A DNA stretch of 62,481 nucleotides from Synergistaceae bacterium (GTDB lineage: Bacteria; Synergistota; Synergistia; Synergistales; Aminobacteriaceae). Shown in pieces: positions 1 through 6,406 of this stretch (positions are counted from its first letter, which is position 1; each line of letters starts with the position of its first letter). The notes beneath the pieces are model-generated. The model was not told the DNA's origin and did not search any database. It worked only from the letters and a program-made list of their open reading frames with translations. The position numbers were made by a program, and so were the translations under genes. The stretch covers positions 1 to 62,481 of the forward strand of contig JAISLU010000079.1 of NCBI GenBank assembly GCA_031277095.1, read 5' to 3'.

Positions 1-103
1 ATAATTTTACTATTAATATAAGAAGGAACATCAAATATTAATTTGTAAATGATCTTTAATTGCAAGCATTTAGAGAGGTGCGATGAATTTTTAGTAAAAA
101 AGT
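1..103. other. AT-rich sequence ahead of a truncated gene
   Basis: About a hundred bases of strongly AT-rich sequence, unlike the G+C-rich genes that follow. No reading frame here continues the glycosyltransferase that starts at 104; a TAG at 92-94 closes its frame. The missing part of that gene is therefore not encoded here, and this stretch looks like foreign or rearranged DNA. Confidence 0.5.
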
Positions 104-949
104 ATGAAAAACTCACATACCTTGGATGTTTTATTGTCCTTCGCGAGAAAAGATCTTCGTGTCAAAGTTATCGATTTATCCCGTAACTTTGGCAAAGAGG
201 CGGCGCTGACGGCCGCTATCGACTATGCTTCAGGCGACGCCATGATACCCATTGACGTCGATTTGCAGGATTCACCAGAGCTTATCATGGTCGAGAAATG
301 GCACGAGGGCTACGAGGTGGTTTTGGCCAAACGCATTGACCGTTCCACTGATTCTTTTATGAAGCGTTTTACCGCGCAACTTTTTTATTACTGTCACAAT
401 AAAATTTCCAGTCCTCCGATGCCGGAAAATGTCGGAGACTTTCGCCTCATGGACCGGCGCGTCACGGATGCCCTGAAGACATTACGAGAGCGGCATCGTT
501 TCATGAAAGGGCTTTTTGCGTGGGTTGGATTTAAAACCTGTGTCGTTGAGTACACGCGGCAAATGCGCACCGCAGGGAAAAGTAATTTCAATGGTTGGCG
601 TCTTTGGAAATTTGCCTTGGAGGGCATTACTTCTTTCAGCACTTTTCCTCTTACAATGTGGCTTTATTTGGGCAGTTTTATTTCTTTAGGCGCTTTCTGC
701 TATGATATGTTCATTTTCTTGAAAACGTTGATTCTGGGCGTCGCTCTTCCGGGATACACTTCGTCTGTTTGCATGATTCTCTTTTTTGGGGGGCTGCAGT
801 TGTTGGGAATCGGGATATTGGGAGAATACATTGGACGAACCTACATGGAAAGCAAACAACGTCCGATTTATATCGTTCGGTCTTGTTTTCAGAATGGTTT
901 TCAGAGCCAAAAAGAAATTCTCCCGGAAAGTAGCGTGGAAGAAGAGTGA
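104..949 (+). CDS. Polyprenyl-phosphate glycosyltransferase (GtrB/DPM1-like, GT2), N-terminally truncated
   Basis: A family 2 glycosyltransferase that would move a sugar from a nucleotide donor to a polyprenyl phosphate at the inner membrane. Visible are VIDLSRNFGKEAALTA, the metal-binding DVDLQD (residues 51-56), RFTAQLFYY, ENVGDFRLMDRR and FMKGLFAWVGF. Two C-terminal membrane segments (about 185-245) follow, ending in the family's GIGILGEYIGRTYMESKQRPIY. Full-length relatives have some 45-60 more N-terminal residues with the nucleotide-binding strand (VVPVYNE). Here similarity begins abruptly at TLDVLL and the upstream frame is closed by a TAG at 92-94. The gene is therefore 5'-deleted and probably inactive as an enzyme. 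It overlaps the next gene through GTGA, as expected for a lipid-linked sugar pair. Confidence 0.8.
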   Translation: MKNSHTLDVLLSFARKDLRVKVIDLSRNFGKEAALTAAIDYASGDAMIPIDVDLQDSPELIMVEKWHEGYEVVLAKRIDRSTDSFMKRFTAQLFYYCHNKISSPPMPENVGDFRLMDRRVTDALKTLRERHRFMKGLFAWVGFKTCVVEYTRQMRTAGKSNFNGWRLWKFALEGITSFSTFPLTMWLYLGSFISLGAFCYDMFIFLKTLILGVALPGYTSSVCMILFFGGLQLLGIGILGEYIGRTYMESKQRPIYIVRSCFQNGFQSQKEILPESSVEEE

Positions 950-2625
950 AAACATTATCTTTTTCAAAATCCCGGTGCTGGATTTCAACTTTGTATGTTT
1001 TGTCGTTCTGCAGCCTGGGGTTTTATTTGTATCCCTCGGCGGACGATTATGTTTTCCGTTCTCTTTTACGAGATCAGGGATTTTGGCAAAGTCAAATTAC
1101 GCTCTACACGTCATGGACGGGGCGATGGTTCAATACTTTTCTTGTGTTGACAGCGTCTCAAATAAACCCCATGCTGTTGCTGTGGATCACTGTGGCGTTC
1201 AACGTCGTTGCCCTGTATGTCTTGTTTTCCGAAACAAATCCAAAATTGCCTCGAGGGGCGAAAGCCGGAATAGCGTTATTGTCGCAGGCAGTATGGTTTT
1301 CTTTTGTTCCGGCGCTCAACGAAACTTTCTATTGGCTTTCCGGTATGCCCTACATTTGGACGGCAGCTTTCTCGTTATTGTGTTGCGCCACCTTGATCCA
1401 TGTATTGCGTTCAAAAACACGCGGTGTATTGTTTTATTTTTTGTTGCTGCTGGTCTTTCTCAACGGCCTGATTCTGGAAACGATGGGCCTGATGCAGATC
1501 GTGTTTTTGTTTTGGCTGACGCTTCGCTTTATGTCACACAAGGATTATTTTTCCCTGCATACCAGCGGCTTTGTTTTATTGACGGCAGCAGCAAGTTTTC
1601 TCGTCCTCTACCTTTCGCCGGGAACGGGCGCCCGGATGGGGGAAGGAGGTCAAAATGTCCTGCAGACTCTGGGTGTGGCGGGAGTGTTCGGCGGGATCAC
1701 GAGCCTGAAGTTTTTCATGAAACCGATGGTCTATCTCGTGGTTCTTTACATGCCCGTCATCGCGGTTCATGCGAAGCCGTTCGATGAGGCAATATCGAAG
1801 CGTTTGAGGGCAGGACATATTTTTGCGTTGATGATATTTATCGCGCTCTTTCAGCAGGCTATTGCGGGTTGGGCAATGAGCATGGGGCTGCCTGCCCGGG
1901 CGGAGGGGCTAGTGATTTGGATTATGGGGGCGACCTGGTTGTTTTTGTGGAGCTTCGGCTATAGAAACGAAAAAGTCCTCGAGAAAATCCGTTCGCTTCG
2001 TATATACCCTTGGCGTAACGTGCTTTTGGTGCTATGCCTGCTTTTAAACGGGAATTTTATATCGCTGCTGCAGGACTTGCGCGTCGCGCCCCTCTACGCA
2101 GCGGAACAGCAGGACCGCGAGGCCTCCATCATACGGCAAAAAAACGAAGGCAAAAAGGATATCGTCGTCTCCGCCCTTACGGTCAAGCCGAGGCTGCTTT
2201 TTTTCTCGGATCTTCGCCCATTTTCCAGCGACTGGAAAAATCAAAGTTACGCGGAATATTGGGGCGTTCGGTCCATCATCGCGCTGCCGGCTCCTCTGCT
2301 GAAGGAGGGCGCCTTTCCGGAAGGAAAGGGAGTAGAAACGCTCGGAATAGAAACCCTTGGAATAGAAATGATTAAAATGGAAGCTCTTGCCGCCGCGGGC
2401 GATACTGAAGCGCAGTTTATGCTGGGCGAGATCTACGACACCACCTTTGCTTCCTCGAAGGAGGTCCCCAAGGACAACGGGACAGCCGCAAAATGGTATC
2501 GGATGGCGGCGGAGCAGGGATACTCCCCGGCTCAGCGTCGCCTAACCCGCTTTTACGCGCTGGGAATGGGCGTCCCGCAAAATTATCTTTACGCCATAGG
2601 GTGGCTTTTGCGGTCTCAGTTCTAG
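946..2625 (+). CDS. Polytopic membrane protein (DUF6056-like) with C-terminal Sel1 repeats
   Basis: A 559-residue protein starting at a GTG that overlaps the previous stop (GTGA). The N-terminal 400 residues hold about ten hydrophobic segments. An early ADDYVF...WTGRWFNTF motif resembles DUF6056 and GT-C-type membrane glycosyltransferases, which use lipid-linked sugars on the outer face of the membrane. After a short soluble stretch, the last 85 residues (from about 470) form two Sel1-like repeats (GDTEAQFMLGEIYD, DNGTAAKWYRMAAEQGYSPAQ, NYLYAIGWLL). The linker contains a threefold coding repeat (GVETLGIETLGIEM). Pairing with the upstream GtrB-like gene suggests a surface-glycan modification pair; the acceptor is unknown. 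Its stop TAG lies in a CTAG that also supplies the stop of the convergent gene. Confidence 0.65.
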   Translation: MKTLSFSKSRCWISTLYVLSFCSLGFYLYPSADDYVFRSLLRDQGFWQSQITLYTSWTGRWFNTFLVLTASQINPMLLLWITVAFNVVALYVLFSETNPKLPRGAKAGIALLSQAVWFSFVPALNETFYWLSGMPYIWTAAFSLLCCATLIHVLRSKTRGVLFYFLLLLVFLNGLILETMGLMQIVFLFWLTLRFMSHKDYFSLHTSGFVLLTAAASFLVLYLSPGTGARMGEGGQNVLQTLGVAGVFGGITSLKFFMKPMVYLVVLYMPVIAVHAKPFDEAISKRLRAGHIFALMIFIALFQQAIAGWAMSMGLPARAEGLVIWIMGATWLFLWSFGYRNEKVLEKIRSLRIYPWRNVLLVLCLLLNGNFISLLQDLRVAPLYAAEQQDREASIIRQKNEGKKDIVVSALTVKPRLLFFSDLRPFSSDWKNQSYAEYWGVRSIIALPAPLLKEGAFPEGKGVETLGIETLGIEMIKMEALAAAGDTEAQFMLGEIYDTTFASSKEVPKDNGTAAKWYRMAAEQGYSPAQRRLTRFYALGMGVPQNYLYAIGWLLRSQF

Positions 2626-3422
2626 AATACCGCGTAGTCGCTGTCCAGCGGGTCGGCAATGAACATGCACCCAGGGGAGTGGGTGATGGCGAACTCCGGT
2701 TTTGTGGCCATGATCGCGGCTTGCGGGGTGACGCCGCAGGCCCAAAATACGGGGACCTCTCCCGGCTCGATGGGTACGGAATCACCGAAATCGGGCTGAG
2801 AGATGTCTTTGATTCCGATGGCCGCCGGTTCTCCGATATGAACCGGAGCGCCGTGAACCGCGGGAAACCGTCCCGTGCAGAGTACGGCCTTGGGAATCAG
2901 TGAGGCGGGCACCGGGCGCATCGAGACCACCATGGGGCCCTCCAGCCTTCCCGCCGGGCGGCAGGGAATGTTCGTGACGTACATGGGCACGTTGCAGTCG
3001 CAGTCGATGTGACGCACCGCGATGTGAGATTGGACCAGTGCCCCCTCGAAGGAAAAAGAGCATCCCACCAAGAACCCCACCAAGTCGCCGCGCCAATATT
3101 CCGTCACGTCCGTCGGTTCTGCGACGCACTCGCCGTTTTCCCAAACGCGGTAGCGGGGAATGTCGGTGGCTAGGCTGGCCCCTGGGGCCACGATCTTAGG
3201 CTCAGGGTCGCCGGGTTCGGTCACGTCCAGGATCGGACAAGGTTTCGGGTTGCGCTGGGCGAACACCAGAAAATCGTAAGCCAAATCTTTGGGAAGAACT
3301 ACCAGGTTTCCCTGTACGTGCCCGGCGCACATCCCCGACGTCGGCCGATCCCACTTTCCTTCGCGGATCATTTGCCTCGCGTCTCGCGGGCTCCACGACG
3401 CATAATCGCTCATTTTAGCCAT
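2622..3422 (-). CDS. Putative hydro-lyase, DUF1445 (UPF0317) family
   Basis: A 266-residue protein of the DUF1445 hydro-lyase family; D-glutamate cyclases carry a related domain. Recognisable are the start region (SPRDARQMIREGKW), GHVQGNLVVLPKDLAYDF, RNPKPCPILDVTEPGDPEP, FLVGCSFSFEGAL, NVPMYVTNIPC and, near the end, VFWACGVTPQAA and ITHSPGCMFI. The length fits the family. ATG at 3422 is chosen because a G-rich Shine-Dalgarno sits just upstream; the open frame continues further 5' but only as a shadow of the next gene. It is tail-to-tail with the membrane protein and 62 bases downstream of the Fe-S protein on the same strand. The substrate is not known. Confidence 0.85.
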   Translation of the reverse strand: MAKMSDYASWSPRDARQMIREGKWDRPTSGMCAGHVQGNLVVLPKDLAYDFLVFAQRNPKPCPILDVTEPGDPEPKIVAPGASLATDIPRYRVWENGECVAEPTDVTEYWRGDLVGFLVGCSFSFEGALVQSHIAVRHIDCDCNVPMYVTNIPCRPAGRLEGPMVVSMRPVPASLIPKAVLCTGRFPAVHGAPVHIGEPAAIGIKDISQPDFGDSVPIEPGEVPVFWACGVTPQAAIMATKPEFAITHSPGCMFIADPLDSDYAVF

Positions 3423-3484
3423 AAATCGAACCCCCCCCTTTTCCACTCTCATGCGGTCATTCTTCAAGACTTCACCCAAAGACT

Positions 3485-4336
3485 TCACCCAAGCGGGATG
3501 CCCGAGGAGCAGGGAACTCCTGTTTGGCAGAGTCCGCAACCGTAGCCCTTGAAACCGTAATGTTCCTCCACATAAGGGGCGGTCTTTCCGTTCAGAAAGG
3601 CGCGGCATTTCATTTTGTCGTGCCCCTGGGCGGAAAGGGCTCCGGCAGGGCATCGGCCGATACAAGCCCCGCAGGTCTTTTTCGTCTTGAATGGACAATA
3701 TTCGTCGTATCGCGTGTAAGGCCTCGGCGTCGGTTCGAGCCGGGCCCGCAGCACCACCGACCCGATACGAACCGCCTTGCCCACGGGGGTGATCAGCCCG
3801 TCGCAGAGCCCGAAGGTCCCAAGGCCGCAAACATGAGCGACGTGCCGCTCCGACCAGTTGGAGGCGAAGACGTACCGTTCCGATTTCAGCTCGGTCCAGC
3901 CTTCGAGGCGCATGGGGGCTACGGCCTCGCAGCCCGCGGCTCGAAGAAACTCCGTCATGTGGTCCCGGAGCGCCGCATTGGCGGCCTCGCCGAAGATGCG
4001 GGAACGCGCCCAACGCTCGGATGTCATCTCCCTGCAGGAAGCGTTGTCCTTTTTCGTGACGGGGTTGTGGGGCAATATCCAAGAGACGACGGAAAGTTCG
4101 GCCGGGTCCGCCTTGTATCCCTCTGGGGAAGCGGAAAAGGCCTCGGCCGGCAGCCAGTGTTTTTCGTCCACCTTGTTCTTGAGAGCTTCAAAAAGGGGGT
4201 CGTCCCCCCTCGCCACGCCAAACAACGGGTTTACCCAGATACGCTCGTCCCCCCAAGCCACTCCCATACGGTTACTGGGGTCTTCGTCCAAAAAGCGCGC
4301 CCCTTCGTCGCGCAGAGACTCGAAAAAGGACGTCAT
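3485..4336 (-). CDS. QueG-like 4Fe-4S protein (epoxyqueuosine reductase-related)
   Basis: A 283-residue cytosolic iron-sulfur protein. The C-terminal third has two cysteine sets typical of epoxyqueuosine reductase-type ferredoxin domains: CPFKTKKTCGACIGRCPAGAL and GYGCGLCQTGVPC. Upstream, HVCGLGTFGLCDGLITPVGKAVR resembles the cobalamin-side motif of QueG relatives. It is shorter than true QueG (about 310-380 residues) and lacks the C-terminal HEAT repeats, so the substrate may differ. ATG at 4336 lies 30 bases after the plsY stop. The Shine-Dalgarno is weak, which suggests translation coupled to plsY. A queuosine enzyme, tgt, lies elsewhere in the window, but nothing links the two directly. 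Confidence 0.7.
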   Translation of the reverse strand: MTSFFESLRDEGARFLDEDPSNRMGVAWGDERIWVNPLFGVARGDDPLFEALKNKVDEKHWLPAEAFSASPEGYKADPAELSVVSWILPHNPVTKKDNASCREMTSERWARSRIFGEAANAALRDHMTEFLRAAGCEAVAPMRLEGWTELKSERYVFASNWSERHVAHVCGLGTFGLCDGLITPVGKAVRIGSVVLRARLEPTPRPYTRYDEYCPFKTKKTCGACIGRCPAGALSAQGHDKMKCRAFLNGKTAPYVEEHYGFKGYGCGLCQTGVPCSSGIPLG

Positions 4337-4365
4337 TGTCGTGACTTCGGCACGGTTGCCTGCCG

Positions 4366-4962
4366 TCAAACCCGGCTCTCTCTCCCCTGGGAGAGACGCT
4401 CGATGTTCGAGCCGTGTCGGTAAAGCGAGGAAACGGCCAGAACCAGGGAGACCAGAATGAAGGAGAAAGGCGCGTCGAGCATCCAGAAAAACACGGGCAA
4501 AGCCAACAGTGAGGACATCGAAGCGAGGGAAACATAGCGCGTGGTCGTCATGACGGCGTACCAGATCGCTCCGCTCAAGAGGGCGACGGCGAAAGACTCG
4601 TAGGGCCACAGGAAAAACACCACTCCGTAGGTGGTCGCCACGCCTTTGCCGCCTCTGAACTTCAGCCAGACAGGGTAGTTGTGCCCCATGACAACGGCGA
4701 ACCCCACCAGAGACAGCAGCCAAGGCGCCGTACTCGCCGATGTCGCCGTGACGAGAAGGGCCAGGGCACCCTTCAGCATATCGACGATGGATACGAAAAC
4801 GGCCCATCCCTGCCCCATGACGCGCCGAACGTTTGTCGCCCCGATGCTGCCGGAACCGACGGCACGGATGTCCACGCCCTTCACCAGGCGAGCCGCGAGA
4901 TATCCGGTGGGGATGGAGCCGATAAAGTAAGAAATGACCATCCAGAGTATTGCGCTTCTCAT
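4366..4962 (-). CDS. plsY: Glycerol-3-phosphate acyltransferase PlsY
   Basis: Integral membrane enzyme that transfers an acyl group from acyl-phosphate to glycerol-3-phosphate, the first step of phospholipid synthesis. It shows the three PlsY motifs: GSIPTGYLAAR, the glycine-rich GSGSIGATNVRRVMG, and GHNYPVWLKFRGGKGVATT, with about five membrane segments. ATG at 4962 is chosen over the ATG at 4968 because the strong AAGGAGGG lies 8 bases from the former and only 2 from the latter. The resulting 198 residues match the family's usual 190-210. The QueG-like gene follows after 29 bases. Confidence 0.93.
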   Translation of the reverse strand: MRSAILWMVISYFIGSIPTGYLAARLVKGVDIRAVGSGSIGATNVRRVMGQGWAVFVSIVDMLKGALALLVTATSASTAPWLLSLVGFAVVMGHNYPVWLKFRGGKGVATTYGVVFFLWPYESFAVALLSGAIWYAVMTTTRYVSLASMSSLLALPVFFWMLDAPFSFILVSLVLAVSSLYRHGSNIERLSQGRESRV

Positions 4963-5100
4963 AAACATATCCCTCCTTAGATGGTGATACTGACATTTTA
5001 CTATAACAAAACGCGAAAAAAGGAGGACAAAAGCCCTCCTCACGTTTATGACATTTTCACGATCTCACGACTCAAGCCGACTCTCGAATCAACGCTAGTT

Positions 5101-6216
5101 TCAACTTTCGATACCGCTGATACGGTCGGAGCCGCGCTTGATATCAAGCTGCACCAGGTCTTTTCCCTTCAAAACGTCCCACTTCAGGTTCAGCACCAAA
5201 AGGAACAGCGCGGAAAAAGCATCCACCCGCCACGCGCTGCTTTCTTTCTCGAAAGCCCCGTGGATCGCCCGCAGCTGTAAAAGCGCCCGGTCATCTTCGT
5301 CCAGCTCGGCCAGAAATTTTTCCACCTCGGAGATGGTGTCGATGCCCGCCGCCCGAAAAGCTTTATACAAAAATTGGAAACTTTCCTTGAGATAGTTGGG
5401 CGATGGCACAAAAATCGGGAACCCTGCCTTGATGGCCATGGAACTCCATTTGTTGAGGGTCTCGTCCACCACGTCGCCTTTGCTGAAAAAGTCGTAAAGC
5501 TCCTCTTCCGTATAAGTACGCTCCGCGGAAACCGAGACGTCGCCTCTCGTTTCGGGCTCCGGCACCGGCGGGACCAGGACTGCCACGTCTTTTACCTCTT
5601 CCCAGAGAGAGAGAAATCCTTCGTCGGCCTCCTCCAGAAGGGCAGCCAGGCGAACCAGCTTCCGCTTGAGCTTTTTTTCGGACACGGAGTCCACGTTCAT
5701 GTTGACCCGGGGAGAAATCGTCGCCCACGCCTCCTGAAGCACCGTGCGAAGCTCCAGTCGGAAAGAAAGCCCCCGGTATTTGCGCCACTCCCGGAGGGAA
5801 GAACGGCTCTCCGAAAGAGCCAAGGTATAGAGTACGGCAGGATAGCCGAAGCGGAAGGGGTCTTCCAGGCCGCTGGAGGGGATGGAATGATCGAGATCCA
5901 CGTTGAACTCCGAACAAACGATATCTTCTACTTTATAGACGTCCTCGGGAAAACGCAGCAACACCCGCACCGTCACCAAGTCCGAAATTGAATCCAACCC
6001 TGACGAATCGTTTCCCTCGTAGTGAGCGTTCAAAGATTTCACAAGCTCGGCCGGGGCCTTGGCCCAGCCGTCGATGCTGCAAATTTCGATATCTTCCCGC
6101 TCCACCAGATCTTGAACCAAGTTGCGAATGCGTGAAGAATACTCTTCGTAAAGCGAGAGTTTTTCTACATAGCTGATGCCCAATTCATCGATACGATGCC
6201 TATCCAACGCTATCAC
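5101..6216 (-). CDS. Divergent RelA/SpoT-domain protein (small alarmone synthetase-like)
   Basis: A 371-residue soluble protein. Residues about 25-215 follow the layout of a (p)ppGpp synthetase domain: a helix, IDGWAKAP in place of the TGR-K motif, then ISDLVTVRVLLRFPEDVYKV, RFGYPAVLYTLAL, LSFRLELRTVLQEAWATI and the helical tail. The acidic positions matching the catalytic Asp (D79) and Glu (E155) are kept. The substrate-contacting Arg/Lys/His positions are changed, for example GYRS-H to GYPA-Y and EIQIRT to RLELRT. Residues about 230-371 are an unassigned helical domain with an acidic middle. No hydrolase domain is present. The start is GTG at 6216; no better-placed ATG exists. The product could be inactive, regulatory, or use another substrate. 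It is not linked to an obvious partner. Confidence 0.55.
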   Translation of the reverse strand: MIALDRHRIDELGISYVEKLSLYEEYSSRIRNLVQDLVEREDIEICSIDGWAKAPAELVKSLNAHYEGNDSSGLDSISDLVTVRVLLRFPEDVYKVEDIVCSEFNVDLDHSIPSSGLEDPFRFGYPAVLYTLALSESRSSLREWRKYRGLSFRLELRTVLQEAWATISPRVNMNVDSVSEKKLKRKLVRLAALLEEADEGFLSLWEEVKDVAVLVPPVPEPETRGDVSVSAERTYTEEELYDFFSKGDVVDETLNKWSSMAIKAGFPIFVPSPNYLKESFQFLYKAFRAAGIDTISEVEKFLAELDEDDRALLQLRAIHGAFEKESSAWRVDAFSALFLLVLNLKWDVLKGKDLVQLDIKRGSDRISGIES

Positions 6217-6377
6217 CGCCTAAAGGGTCGAGTGCATGACTAAAAGTCCACATCTAATAGGCAGTATAGCGCATGAAACGCAACTTGAACAGGGGCAGGA
6301 GGTTTTCACGGATGGTTTCTGCGCCTCGAATCGCCCCTCGAATGCGCCGAACGTCGAAACGAAGCTCCCTGACCTTC

Positions 6378-6403
6378 ATTCATGATCCGGATTCATGATC
6401 CGG
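6378..6403. repeat. Tandem duplication of a 13-base unit
   Basis: Two perfect head-to-tail copies of ATTCATGATCCGG just beyond the stop codon of the GGDEF-EAL gene. This is one of many short tandem repeats at gene ends in this window. The rest of the 190-base spacer 6217-6406 shows no gene. Confidence 0.8.
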
Positions 6404-6406
6404 TCA

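Noticed and set aside
1-103. Insertion sequence end
   Set aside because: There is no inverted repeat, target duplication or transposase fragment in the 103 bases available.
2622-4082. A longer form of the DUF1445 protein (486 codons) and of the Fe-S protein (503 codons up to 4996)
   Set aside because: The extra 5' parts are shadows of the neighbouring gene in another frame, with no family similarity; ribosome sites support the shorter starts at 3422 and 4336.
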